8,458 nucleotides of DNA from an uncultured Acidobacteriota bacterium (GTDB taxonomy: Bacteria; Acidobacteriota; Terriglobia; UBA7540): the NCBI GenBank assembly GCA_937900045.1, contig CALCEB010000281.1, positions 1 to 8,458 of the forward strand, written 5' to 3'. Both the position numbers and the translations under genes were made by a program. Below are positions 1 to 6,455 of this stretch, piece after piece (the first letter of the stretch is position 1; each line of letters begins with the position of its first letter). The notes beneath the pieces were generated by a model that had not been told where the DNA came from, did no database searches, and worked only from the letters and a program-made list of their open reading frames with translations.

Positions 1-418
1 AGGTCTCCCGGTGGTCGTATTCTGTCTTGCCGCGCGCCAAAGCCAACTCGCATTTGATCAGGTTTTTCTTTTGGTAAAGCCGCAGAGGAATAAGGGTTAG
101 CCCTTTTTCCTGGGTCCGCCCCATCAGCTTATCGATCTCACGGCGGTGCAGCAAGAGGCGTCTCGGCCTCAGTGGCTCCTTATTGAAATAACTCCCGGCC
201 AAGTACACGCCGATATGGCAATCGAGTAACCACGCTTCCCCACGACGAACCATGGCGTAACCGTCCTTCAGGTTGGCGCGGCCTTCGCGAATGGATTTCA
301 CTTCCGTACCCGTCAGTTCAACTCCGGCCTCGAATTTCTCCAGAAAATGGTAGAAATGGCTGGCTTGGCGGTTGAGGGCGAAGTTTCGGGGTTGCGTCTC
401 CTCGCTGTTGGCTTTCAT
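1..418 (-). CDS. smpB: SsrA-binding protein SmpB (3' end cut by window)
   Basis: SmpB binds tmRNA (SsrA) and brings it to stalled ribosomes for trans-translation in the cytoplasm. The ATG is at 418-416 and 139 codons are visible before the window edge; about 20 residues of the basic C-terminal tail of a usual 155-160 aa SmpB should lie outside. Recognisable family blocks are the start of the OB-like barrel with FEAGVELTGTEVKSIREG (residues 29-46), then ANLKDGYAMVRRGEAWL (48-64), the PRRLLLHRREIDKLMG block (85-100), and LIPLRLYQKKNLIKCELALARGK (109-131 region). There is no clear Shine-Dalgarno sequence before the ATG; an AAGGA lies too far upstream to be convincing. The gene stands alone at the edge of a 1-kb non-coding stretch, so operon partners cannot be judged. 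No tmRNA gene was found beside it. The identification is secure. Confidence 0.96.
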   Translation of the reverse strand, partial: MKANSEETQPRNFALNRQASHFYHFLEKFEAGVELTGTEVKSIREGRANLKDGYAMVRRGEAWLLDCHIGVYLAGSYFNKEPLRPRRLLLHRREIDKLMGRTQEKGLTLIPLRLYQKKNLIKCELALARGKTEYDHRET

Positions 419-472
419 TCGAGGCTGAGTAGACTAATCCTTGTCAGAGTTGAGGTAATTTCATCCGATGAA

Positions 473-492
473 TGTTGGAATCAGATTCAACA
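473..492. promoter_or_regulatory. Near-palindrome upstream of smpB, possible operator
   Basis: The sequence TGTTGGAATCAGATTCAACA is an inverted repeat with a single-base bulge: TGTT/AACA plus GAAT/ATTC. It lies about 55 bp upstream of the smpB ATG, where a transcription factor site or the 5' end of the smpB transcript could be. No -35/-10 pair could be confidently placed around it, and a single short dyad can arise by chance. Confidence 0.2.
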
Positions 493-541
493 GACATGGT
501 ATCACAGCGCTTAGTAAACCAGATTCGGGTAATGCTTCGGT

Positions 542-590
542 AGTGGCACAGTTTGTTTGCAGTAACGGCACTACAGCAAACTGCGCCACT
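542..590 (-). repeat. 14-bp-stem inverted repeat (hairpin)
   Basis: The arms AGTGGCACAGTTTG (542-555) and CAAACTGCGCCACT (577-590) are reverse complements at 13 of 14 positions, with a 21-nt loop between them. The one exception is an A-C mismatch on the plus strand but a G-U wobble if the minus strand is transcribed, so RNA folding is better on the minus strand, the same strand as smpB. It lies about 125 bp upstream of smpB. No U-tract follows it, so it is not an ordinary terminator. Its function is unknown; a small RNA, a repeat-family member or a protein-binding dyad are all possible. Confidence 0.5.
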
Positions 591-1137
591 TGAGTTTTGC
601 GCCTGTGCCACGGAGCGGCGTGTAATTCCTCTGTCCCTGCGGCATTTGCTGGTGGCAGGATGACGGTGCTGCGGGCGTATGCATTGTCCAATTATTGCAT
701 GGACACCAGACAAGCGGACCTTTCCATCTTCTCCATCTTCGATCCAAAAGCTCTCCCAAGCTGCGGAAAACTGCCGAAACAAGGTCACTGGGTGCCTTAT
801 GCTCGTTTTAACTCATTGATTCTAAATAGTTTATTGTCATATACCCCTGGACGAACCCCGCAAATAATATTTACCGTATAGTACACCAGCCGTTTGTCCC
901 GGTCAAGCCTGTTCTTGTTTCTGTCTGCCACTCCAAACCTGGAATACCCTCAAATCTAGAATATTTTACATCCAATATGTCAAAAGTGCATTGTCCAGGA
1001 GCAAAACTCGGAACTCCTACGACGTATTTCCAATGGTTTAGAACAGAAGACATTTGGCCCGACGAATGCTCTGTATAAGATTGTACTGAACCTTGTGGTT
1101 CGTATGGCTAGCTGAAGTCGCTGCAAGCCTAGTGTCT

Positions 1138-1236
1138 CTGTGGAACCCCCCTCCCCACAGGACGCTGGAGGACATGTGGTTCCTGGGGAATGGTTGAGCG
1201 CTGCTTCCATTGGAACGGCCTCAGCCAGCCCCAGGA
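1138..1236 (+). other. Two adjacent strong hairpins, candidate structured RNA
   Basis: A small hairpin pairs CTGTGG (1138-1143) with CCACAG (1155-1160). After 20 nt a much longer one runs from 1181 to 1236. Its stem is 1181-1188 with 1229-1236 (8 bp), then an AA/G internal loop, then 1191-1198 with 1220-1227 (8 bp including one G-U). Next is a bulged C1199, then 1200-1203 with 1216-1219 (4 bp including one G-U), a bulged C1204, and 1205-1208 with 1212-1215 closing a 3-nt loop. That gives 24 pairs in 56 nt. Both non-Watson-Crick pairs are G-U on the plus strand and would be A-C on the minus strand, so a plus-strand RNA is favoured. No open frame with a recognisable product covers it. It lies about 220 bp upstream of the secreted protein gene and might belong to its leader or be a separate element. 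Confidence 0.4.
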
Positions 1237-1455
1237 TGTCCAATTGGTAGTTTCAGTCACTTCCCTATCATTTCCCCCCAAAGCTATAGAATCAAATCTT
1301 CTGGGTCGGTCGTTGAGGTTTTTAATAGGCCAAATATTGCCATTGGAGTGCTCCTCCGAGCTCGTAACTTTCATCAAACTTAAGGGTTCAAGAAAGCGGA
1401 GGCAGGTCTAGTGGTGGTATGATTTTCATGAGCCTTATTACCCTGGACAGAATGC

Positions 1456-2454
1456 ATGATGACTTTTAGCACCCTCAAGCTTGTCGGATTAAAGCGTTTA
1501 GGTAGCTTCCTGCTGATTTTTTTCTGGCTCATTCCGTGCTCTCTGTTTGCTCAGGGATTAGCCACCGAGGCTCTTTCAAGTTTTCCGCTGGATACTCAGC
1601 AGATGGCTTATGCAGACCTTTCCCAATTGCGCGACATGCCCAACTACGCAGAGATCCGGCTGAGCCTCTTCAACCGCCAGATGCAGACTCTGGAGGAGTT
1701 TCTAAAGACAATTGGAAATGACCCGGAAAAAGACGCGAATGAAGTCGTCTTGGGTTGGCGGGGCAATTCGCTGGACCCCTCGGCGATGTTCGGTTTAGCC
1801 GGGGGAGATTTTGACCCCATTCGCGGCCAGGCCATGTTCAACAAAACCCAATTGCCCTCCATTCTTTACCGCGGGTTCACGCTTGACACTTATGACTCGA
1901 GCGCTGACCGCGACGCCCTCTATTTTACTTTTTTAAGCTCAGGGCTCGCGGCCTTTGGCCGCCTCGAAGATCTTCGGACTTTGATTGACGTGCGGCTGGG
2001 AGACCGGCCACCTCTGGATTCCAGCTCCCAATTTGTAAATTGGGAAGCTGATCTCGAAGGTTCCTCACCGGAATGGGGAATCACTACAGGAAGAGCCGCC
2101 TCGAAGCTGGTGGCCCCCTGGTTCACGGGTAATGCCGGCAAGCAGAACAAACCCATTGATATTAGCTCTCTTCTTGCGCCGGTGGAAGCCGTGCTATATC
2201 AATTGGATTGGAATGGCAACTTCACAGCCAACATTTCCGTGATCTGCCACCAACAGGACCAAGCGGCGGCAATGGCTCAGCTTCTTTCCATGTGGCAAGA
2301 CTCGCACGCGGCTGCGGCCTTGGGAGCGTCGCCCCAAATGGCCGGCTTCGTTCAGGGGCTTGAAATTGACCATGAAGGGAATCGCGTTGAACTCCAAGGT
2401 TCCGGGCCACCGGATCTGGTGAATCAGGTCCTCCACACCTCCTCCAGCCCTTGA
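1456..2454 (+). CDS. Secreted protein of unknown function (332 aa)
   Basis: I do not recognise a named family. The N-terminus is a clear Sec signal peptide: positive residues (K8, K13, R14), a hydrophobic core over about residues 16-31, and a likely signal peptidase I site after SLFA (residue 32). The mature protein is soluble with no further membrane segment, mixed alpha/beta in composition, and has a conserved-looking stretch near LRDMPNYAEIRLSLFNRQM (58-76) followed by VVLGWRG (97-103). The only cysteine outside the signal peptide is in SVICHQQ, so no disulphide-based fold is indicated. From memory, similar secreted proteins occur in acidobacterial genomes next to lipoproteins; this could not be checked. 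Two consecutive in-frame ATGs (1456 and 1459) could both start it; no good ribosome binding site precedes either. The lipoprotein gene follows after 90 bp on the same strand. Confidence 0.85.
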   Translation: MMTFSTLKLVGLKRLGSFLLIFFWLIPCSLFAQGLATEALSSFPLDTQQMAYADLSQLRDMPNYAEIRLSLFNRQMQTLEEFLKTIGNDPEKDANEVVLGWRGNSLDPSAMFGLAGGDFDPIRGQAMFNKTQLPSILYRGFTLDTYDSSADRDALYFTFLSSGLAAFGRLEDLRTLIDVRLGDRPPLDSSSQFVNWEADLEGSSPEWGITTGRAASKLVAPWFTGNAGKQNKPIDISSLLAPVEAVLYQLDWNGNFTANISVICHQQDQAAAMAQLLSMWQDSHAAAALGASPQMAGFVQGLEIDHEGNRVELQGSGPPDLVNQVLHTSSSP

Positions 2455-2544
2455 AATCGGTAAGGGCAATCCCCGTGGTCGATCCGGGCGGACCGTTGCC
2501 TTGGCGGCGCAGTCCCTACAAAACGGTTCTGGCGGAACGTTAGA

Positions 2545-3126
2545 ATGGCGGCTAGCGTGAAGAGCAAAGCCTTCTTTCCTTTCATTTTCGCGACAATTTT
2601 CGCCCTGGGATGCCCCAAACGGCAATCGGGTTTGCGGCTGGTCTATGCGCCGGCTCCGCCTCCTGCCGCGGGGCAGCAGACCCAAGCTGAACCGACCCAG
2701 GCCATGGTGATTGAAGAGCCGGCCCCGCCGGAACCGGCGCAGCCCGCGACGGTGCAGCAAGTGGAAACCTCGCCTCGGCCCGTAATTACCGCCCCAAGAA
2801 AGACGCGCCCGAAGATGGCACCTCCGGTTACGGCGGAAGTTGAGCCAACGATTGAGCCGGCCGGCGCTCCGGCCCTCCAACCGTCCATTGAGGCCGCCCA
2901 AGCAGCCGGTCTCAAGGAGAAGATCAATCGACTGGCAGGCCGCCTCCAGACTGAGATCACGCAGTTGGAGCGGGGGACCTTGCCACCCACCGGCCGCAAG
3001 ACACTCCATGACGCCCAGATGTTCCTTGACCAAGCGACTCAAGCCTCAAATGCCGGAGACTTTCAACGGTCTCTGCAATTGGTGAAAAAAGCAGGGCTAT
3101 TAGTGTCCGCCGCCAAAAATCAGTAA
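2545..3126 (+). CDS. Proline/alanine-rich lipoprotein with helical C-terminal domain
   Basis: The protein is 193 aa. Residues 1-22 are a lipoprotein signal peptide with basic residues K6 and K8, a hydrophobic core, and a lipobox-like ALGC in which C23 would be lipidated, placing the mature protein at the inner or outer membrane. Residues about 34-118 form a low-complexity Pro/Ala/Glu/Thr linker typical of envelope-spanning tethers. Residues about 120-193 form a charged helical domain (LKEKINRLAGRLQTEI; then HDAQMFLDQATQASNAGDFQ; then LVKKAGLL) that resembles a helical-hairpin or TPR-like repeat pair. A weak ribosome binding site, GGCGGA, ends 8 nt before the ATG. The gene follows the secreted protein gene on the same strand and is probably co-transcribed with it. 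Possible roles include a periplasmic scaffold or an assembly factor, but nothing catalytic is visible. The large open frames on the opposite strand are shadows of the biased Pro/Ala codons. Confidence 0.85.
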   Translation: MAASVKSKAFFPFIFATIFALGCPKRQSGLRLVYAPAPPPAAGQQTQAEPTQAMVIEEPAPPEPAQPATVQQVETSPRPVITAPRKTRPKMAPPVTAEVEPTIEPAGAPALQPSIEAAQAAGLKEKINRLAGRLQTEITQLERGTLPPTGRKTLHDAQMFLDQATQASNAGDFQRSLQLVKKAGLLVSAAKNQ

Positions 3127-3209
3127 GCACGTCCTACTCTAGAGATGAGCCCGGGGATGACCCAGTTCTCTAACCCCGACGAAAACAAAAATTGAGGATT
3201 CCAAAGAAG

Positions 3210-3470
3210 ATGCCCCTATACTTCTCCGCACACACCACCGCTTGCTTGACCAAACAGGCCATCCGCGAGCTCATGGGGAGCTTGCTCCAATCGAGCGAAG
3301 TCAGGGTCCGCCGTTCGGTTGCAAGCCAACTGGCTGGCCGCATGATCCTCGAAGTTGAGGCGCCGGACCAACCCGCGCTTGAGAAATGGTTTGAGGAGCG
3401 AAAACTCAATTGCCAGTGGGTTATGAGGATTGATTTGACGGCCGATGCAGACGGCATCATGGAGCTTTGA
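3210..3470 (+). CDS. Small soluble protein of unknown function (86 aa)
   Basis: The predicted 86-residue protein has no signal peptide or membrane segment. The layout, with an N-terminal strand (MPLYFSAHT), a helix with CLTKQAIRELMGSLL, a strand with VRVRRSVAS, a strand with GRMILEVEAP, a helix with ALEKWFEERKL and a final strand with WVMRIDL, suggests a small ferredoxin-like alpha/beta fold. The closest idea I have is the DUF4242/nickel-binding small-protein type, but the similarity is only of architecture. I chose the ATG at 3210 over an in-frame TTG at 3192 because the natural N-terminal strand begins there and GAGG (3194-3197) lies 12 nt before it, somewhat further than usual. It follows the lipoprotein gene by 83 bp and converges with the minus-strand gene ending at 3535. 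No strong terminator is seen in the 64-bp gap. Confidence 0.75.
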   Translation: MPLYFSAHTTACLTKQAIRELMGSLLQSSEVRVRRSVASQLAGRMILEVEAPDQPALEKWFEERKLNCQWVMRIDLTADADGIMEL

Positions 3471-3534
3471 GCCGCTGATGGGTGGCTGCGTCCCTTGGAG
3501 GCCGAGGCTCCACTCAAAATAAGGCAATCCAACC

Positions 3535-4248
3535 TCACATCCAAAGATGCCGGTCTGAATAGTAGGTGGCTGGCCGGTCCGGATGCCTCTGCCGGAAATC
3601 CAGGTAGCGTTTCAGCGCCTCGTCATACTTTCGCTGGGACGTTTTCAGCGGGCTGTGGGGCAGATGGATGAGCGTCTTTTCGACCGCAAAAACATTTCTG
3701 GTGGAGAGCCGCCAGTCGCACCGTTTCAAATTTCGAGGATCGAAGACGGCATAAGCCAGAATCCGCCCGGAGCCGTCAATGAAGGGGTCCACATAACTCA
3801 TCACCAGCCCCCGGATGGTTCGAAACGCGGCCTTCCTGCCATGCAACCCGGCATCGCGCGAGCGTCCAACCGTGCCGTACCGCCCATTCCTTCTGAACAG
3901 AAACAGGACGTGGTCTAGTTTGTCCTGAGACTCGAGATCGAGCAGGAGCGGCGGGTAGCCGTGCTGTTCAAGAACGGTGGCGGCGAAGAGGGCGGCTTCC
4001 AGGCAGTGAACGTTGCCATTCCGCAGCACACCCCGGAAGGTTCTCAGGGTTTCGCCTTCCATTTCCCAATTGTAGTCGAGCGAGCGAAGGTATCGCTGAA
4101 CCTTGAGCGGCGTATTCAAACTCCGGATGACATTCCATTCCTTCCTGGTGAATGCCGGACGGTGCGGAGCGTGCGTGTGCAACACTGGCGAAGCCCCCTC
4201 GCTCAGATTTTCGTAGGAGCGGTTTAGTTCCCACCTGCGGGCAGCCAC
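3535..4248 (-). CDS. Transglutaminase-like Cys/His protein, function unknown
   Basis: The 237-aa protein has no signal peptide or membrane segment and is probably cytoplasmic. The core GNVHCLEAALFAATVLEQHG (residues 78-97) places C82 at the start of a helix, followed by PPLLLDLES and by DKLDHVLFLFRRNGRYGTVG with H113 on a strand. That is the Cys-helix-His order of the transglutaminase/papain-like fold, so a peptidase, amidase or transamidase-like activity is plausible. The third catalytic residue is not assigned; D132 and D170 are candidates. The gene starts 31 bp after the asnB stop on the same strand and is probably co-transcribed with it. The start is uncertain: the GTG at 4248 has no ribosome binding site, whereas the GTG at 4185 (codon 22) follows GAGGGG by 9 nt and would give 216 aa. 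From memory, this is a conserved hypothetical family with members beyond this lineage. Confidence 0.82.
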   Translation of the reverse strand: MAARRWELNRSYENLSEGASPVLHTHAPHRPAFTRKEWNVIRSLNTPLKVQRYLRSLDYNWEMEGETLRTFRGVLRNGNVHCLEAALFAATVLEQHGYPPLLLDLESQDKLDHVLFLFRRNGRYGTVGRSRDAGLHGRKAAFRTIRGLVMSYVDPFIDGSGRILAYAVFDPRNLKRCDWRLSTRNVFAVEKTLIHLPHSPLKTSQRKYDEALKRYLDFRQRHPDRPATYYSDRHLWM

Positions 4249-4258
4249 TAGACCCAGA

Positions 4259-4279
4259 GGGTAACCACAAGGGTTGCCC
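4259..4279. repeat. Short hairpin repeat between asnB and the next gene
   Basis: GGGTAACC (4259-4266) and GGTTGCCC (4272-4279) form an 8-bp stem with one G-U pair and a 5-nt loop ACAAG. Read on the minus strand it gives TAGGGGCAACCCTTGTGG, which I remember as a dispersed intergenic repeat motif in several bacterial genomes. It starts exactly at the asnB stop codon (TAG, 4282-4280) and runs to within about 10 bp of the first possible GTG of the downstream gene. It has no U-tract, so it is more likely a processing or stability hairpin, or an inserted repeat, than a terminator. Confidence 0.5.
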
Positions 4280-6190
4280 CTACGTTCCCCAACGTTCGTA
4301 CCAAAGCTGGAAACAAAGCAAGGTCCAGAGCAATTTGCGGTGGTCGAACTTCCCTTCCCGGTGTTCCTTGACTCTCTTCCTGATCCAATCCGAATTGAAA
4401 ATCCCGTGACTCTTCAGATGGTCTTCGGCGAAAGCTTTATCCATTTCCTTGGTCAGCGCCGTCCTTAGCAGAGCCGCTGTCGGCACGGAAAAGCCGCGCT
4501 TCTGCCGTGTGACAATTCGCTTGGGCAGCCAAGGGCGGACGGCTTCCTTCAAAATGTGCTTCAAGTTGAAGTGGCGAACCTTCAACTTGGAGGGAATGGA
4601 CGCAGCGAACTCGATCAGCCGCTGGTCCAAAAAGGGCGTTCGCAGCTCCAGGGAATTGGCCATGCTGGCGCGATCTACTTTTACCAATAGGTTATCCTGA
4701 AGGTAGAAGTGGAAATCAAGGTAGAGCAGTTCCGCCAGGGTATCTTCAAAGTTCGCTCCAAAAAATGCTTCTTGCAAGGGGAAGGCGGGTGCGCCCTGCG
4801 CCGGCTGCATGCCGCGAAATTCGGGAGAGACGGCCTGGGCAATTTCAGCGGGTGACAACATGCCGAACCAGATCAGATGACGTTCAGCGGCGTCCATCTC
4901 TGCGTGGGTGAAAAACCGCCGCAGGAAGAGACCCAGCGGAACGGCGCCGGGAGAAAGCGGCAAATGTTTCTGAAGGCGTTTGAAGAATTGCCGCCTCATT
5001 ACGCCTGGGAGCCGCAGATAGAATTCCGCGAGCCTCGCGCCAAGATAAGTGGGATAGCCTCCGAAAAGCTCATCGCTGCCTTCACCGCTCAGACCGACTT
5101 TGATGTGTTGGCGCGCAAAACGCGAAAGAAGGTGCGTGGGAATCACGGCGGGGTCCGCAAGCGGCTCATCCAGATGGCCCGCCAGGAATTGCAGGCCTTC
5201 GACCAGGTCCCGATCGCTCACCGGCAGCACATGATGCCGCGTGCGAAAATGGCGCGCGACAAAATTGGCGTAGGGCTCTTCATTGAAAGATGGCGCGGAG
5301 AACGCCACGGAGAACGTATCAATGTTACCCGGACTTAAATCGCTCATCAGGGCGACCAGCGTCGAGGAATCGACGCCGCCGCTCAGGAAGACACCGAGCG
5401 GTACATCGCTCACCAGCCTGGAAACGGCCGCCTCACGCAGATGACTGCGCAGGTCGGTCACCATTGCACTCACTTCAGACCGGCTGGGGGTGGGTGATCC
5501 CGGGCGGCGCGCGAACTTCCGAAGATCCCAGTAAGGCTCGATGCGGACGGAACCGCGCTCAATCACCATGCGGTGTCCCGCCGGAAGCTTACGAATCTGT
5601 TCGAACACGCTGCGAGGCGCAGGAAAATACCCGTGGGCGAAATATTGCATGATGGCTTCGGGATCGAGCGTCCGCGATACCTTCGGAAGTTCCAGCAGGG
5701 CCTTGATTTCTGAGGCGAACGCGAACAAGCTGCCCTGCCGCCAATAGAAAAGCGGCTTTTCGCCCGCGCGGTCCCGCGCCAGCACCAGCCGGGCGTTTTC
5801 CTGGTCCCACAAGGCGATGGCAAACATGCCGTTCAATTCGTTGACAAAGTCCAGCCCTGCTTCCTCGTAGAGGTGAACGATCACTTCGCCGTCTGAATGC
5901 GTGCGGAACTGATGACCGCGGTCGATGAGCTTGGACCGGAGCTCGCGGTAATTGTAGATTTCCCCGTTGAAGACCAGCGTAACGCAGCCGGTCTCGTTCT
6001 TGAAAGGCTGATCGCCCGTTTCAAGGTCAATAACGCTCAGGCGGCGGATAGCCATCGCCAGATAAGGCAGCTCGAATGTTCCTGCGCTGTCCGGGCCGCG
6101 GTGGACAAGGCGGGAGGACATGGCTCCAATCCGGCGAAGATCGGGATCGGGGTCAAACCGTAAATTGAGGATTCCACAAATTCCACACAT
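4280..6190 (-). CDS. asnB: Asparagine synthase (glutamine-hydrolysing), AsnB type
   Basis: AsnB uses glutamine-derived ammonia and ATP to amidate aspartate; related enzymes amidate other carboxylates in cell-wall or polysaccharide pathways. The 636-aa length matches the 600-650 aa Bacillus AsnB/AsnO type rather than the shorter E. coli enzyme. The class II glutamine amidotransferase domain comes first, beginning MCGICG with nucleophile C2. Glutamine-pocket residues follow: R49/R50 in AIRRLSVIDLETGDQP, NGEIYNYREL (75-84) and D100. The synthetase domain carries the ATP pyrophosphatase loop SGGVDSS (270-276), SGEGSDELFGGY (368-379), VDRASMANSLELRTPFLD (505-522) and KRGFSVP (564-570). All expected catalytic motifs are present, so it should be active. 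The ATG at 6190 is fixed because cysteine must be residue 2; no Shine-Dalgarno sequence precedes it. Its upstream region is occupied by an inverted-repeat element, and a Cys/His protein gene follows 31 bp downstream. Whether it makes free asparagine or modifies an envelope polymer cannot be told from sequence. Confidence 0.95.
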   Translation of the reverse strand: MCGICGILNLRFDPDPDLRRIGAMSSRLVHRGPDSAGTFELPYLAMAIRRLSVIDLETGDQPFKNETGCVTLVFNGEIYNYRELRSKLIDRGHQFRTHSDGEVIVHLYEEAGLDFVNELNGMFAIALWDQENARLVLARDRAGEKPLFYWRQGSLFAFASEIKALLELPKVSRTLDPEAIMQYFAHGYFPAPRSVFEQIRKLPAGHRMVIERGSVRIEPYWDLRKFARRPGSPTPSRSEVSAMVTDLRSHLREAAVSRLVSDVPLGVFLSGGVDSSTLVALMSDLSPGNIDTFSVAFSAPSFNEEPYANFVARHFRTRHHVLPVSDRDLVEGLQFLAGHLDEPLADPAVIPTHLLSRFARQHIKVGLSGEGSDELFGGYPTYLGARLAEFYLRLPGVMRRQFFKRLQKHLPLSPGAVPLGLFLRRFFTHAEMDAAERHLIWFGMLSPAEIAQAVSPEFRGMQPAQGAPAFPLQEAFFGANFEDTLAELLYLDFHFYLQDNLLVKVDRASMANSLELRTPFLDQRLIEFAASIPSKLKVRHFNLKHILKEAVRPWLPKRIVTRQKRGFSVPTAALLRTALTKEMDKAFAEDHLKSHGIFNSDWIRKRVKEHREGKFDHRKLLWTLLCFQLWYERWGT

Positions 6191-6279
6191 GGGTGAGGAG
6201 AAGCTGACAGCTTTTAGCTATCAGCTTTCTCGAGTTTCTACATTTTGTCGGCCAGCTTGCTGTTCTGAGCCCTTCGCCT

Positions 6280-6304
6280 GTCATTCTGAGCGTAGCGAAG
6301 AATC
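6280..6304 (+). repeat. REP-like intergenic repeat, copy 1
   Basis: The 25-mer begins GTCATTCTGAGCGTAGCG and ends AAGAATC. It matches the reverse complement of 6376-6400 at 22 of 25 positions. I recognise this motif from memory as a dispersed, high-copy intergenic repeat in Acidobacteriota and several other phyla; its spurious translation SERSEESR is common in automated annotation. It forms the inner arm of the larger dyad element. Confidence 0.7.
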
Positions 6305-6375
6305 CCGGCATTTGGCTCAGGGTAAACTCCACGAAGATTGTCCAGTTCGCTGCCGGGCAAAAGATCAAATACAGT

Positions 6376-6400
6376 GATCCTTCGCTCCGCTCAGGATGAC
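6376..6400 (-). repeat. REP-like intergenic repeat, copy 2 (inverted)
   Basis: GATCCTTCGCTCCGCTCAGG, continuing ATGAC, is the inverted partner of the copy at 6280-6304, with three differences (a T/C, an A/C and an A/G). The two copies face each other across a 71-nt spacer, the arrangement of a REP doublet. Together they could form a long cruciform or RNA hairpin. Confidence 0.7.
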
Positions 6401-6455
6401 AGCACTGGAGGCTTGGCTGATACTCACAGATTCCGGAAATGTAGAAACTCCAGGA

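Larger units (their letters stand above)
419..1455. other. Long intergenic region without a convincing gene
   Basis: About 1 kb lies between the start of smpB (minus strand) and the start of the secreted protein gene (plus strand), so it must hold two divergent promoters. Base composition is visibly more AT-rich than the flanking genes. All open frames in it are short, overlap each other on both strands, and their translations show no family motif, signal peptide or sensible composition. I looked for tmRNA, tRNA T-arm sequences and transposase remnants and found none. What it does hold is several inverted repeats that would fold strongly (473-492, 542-590, 1138-1160 and 1181-1236), listed separately. 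Decayed coding sequence is possible but not supported. Confidence 0.6.

Noticed and set aside
542..590. Integron attC site
   Set aside because: The dyad lacks the paired RYYYAAC and GTTRRRY core sites and there is no integrase or cassette structure.
444..788. 114-codon minus-strand open frame upstream of smpB
   Set aside because: It overlaps the 542-590 hairpin and other open frames on both strands, shows no motif and has an unlikely composition.
830..1078. Plus-strand open frame of about 82 codons with a protein-like composition, ending WPDECSV
   Set aside because: It has no plausible start codon at its beginning (the first ATG is far inside), no ribosome binding site and no recognisable motif; it may be a decayed fragment but nothing supports that.
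1129..1411. Overlapping open frames on both strands (82 and 73 codons)
   Set aside because: Both read through the strong hairpin at 1181-1236, neither has a ribosome binding site or a recognisable product.
419..1455. tmRNA gene (ssrA) beside smpB
   Set aside because: No tRNA-Ala-like ends, no tag-coding frame and no CCA-ending acceptor arm could be found.
2194..3042. 282-codon minus-strand open frame opposite the secreted protein and lipoprotein genes
   Set aside because: The translation is Arg/Gly/Leu-rich and low in complexity, the pattern produced opposite Pro/Ala-rich codons. The plus-strand genes have a signal peptide and a lipobox.
3471..3534. Terminator between the converging genes
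   Set aside because: Only a 5-bp stem (TGGAG at 3496-3500, CTCCA at 3508-3512) with no U-tract was found; too weak to call.
4877..5338. 153-codon plus-strand open frame
   Set aside because: It lies wholly within asnB, whose catalytic motifs span this stretch on the minus strand.
6120..6377. 85-codon plus-strand open frame containing SERSEESR
   Set aside because: This is the well-known spurious translation of the REP-like intergenic repeat.
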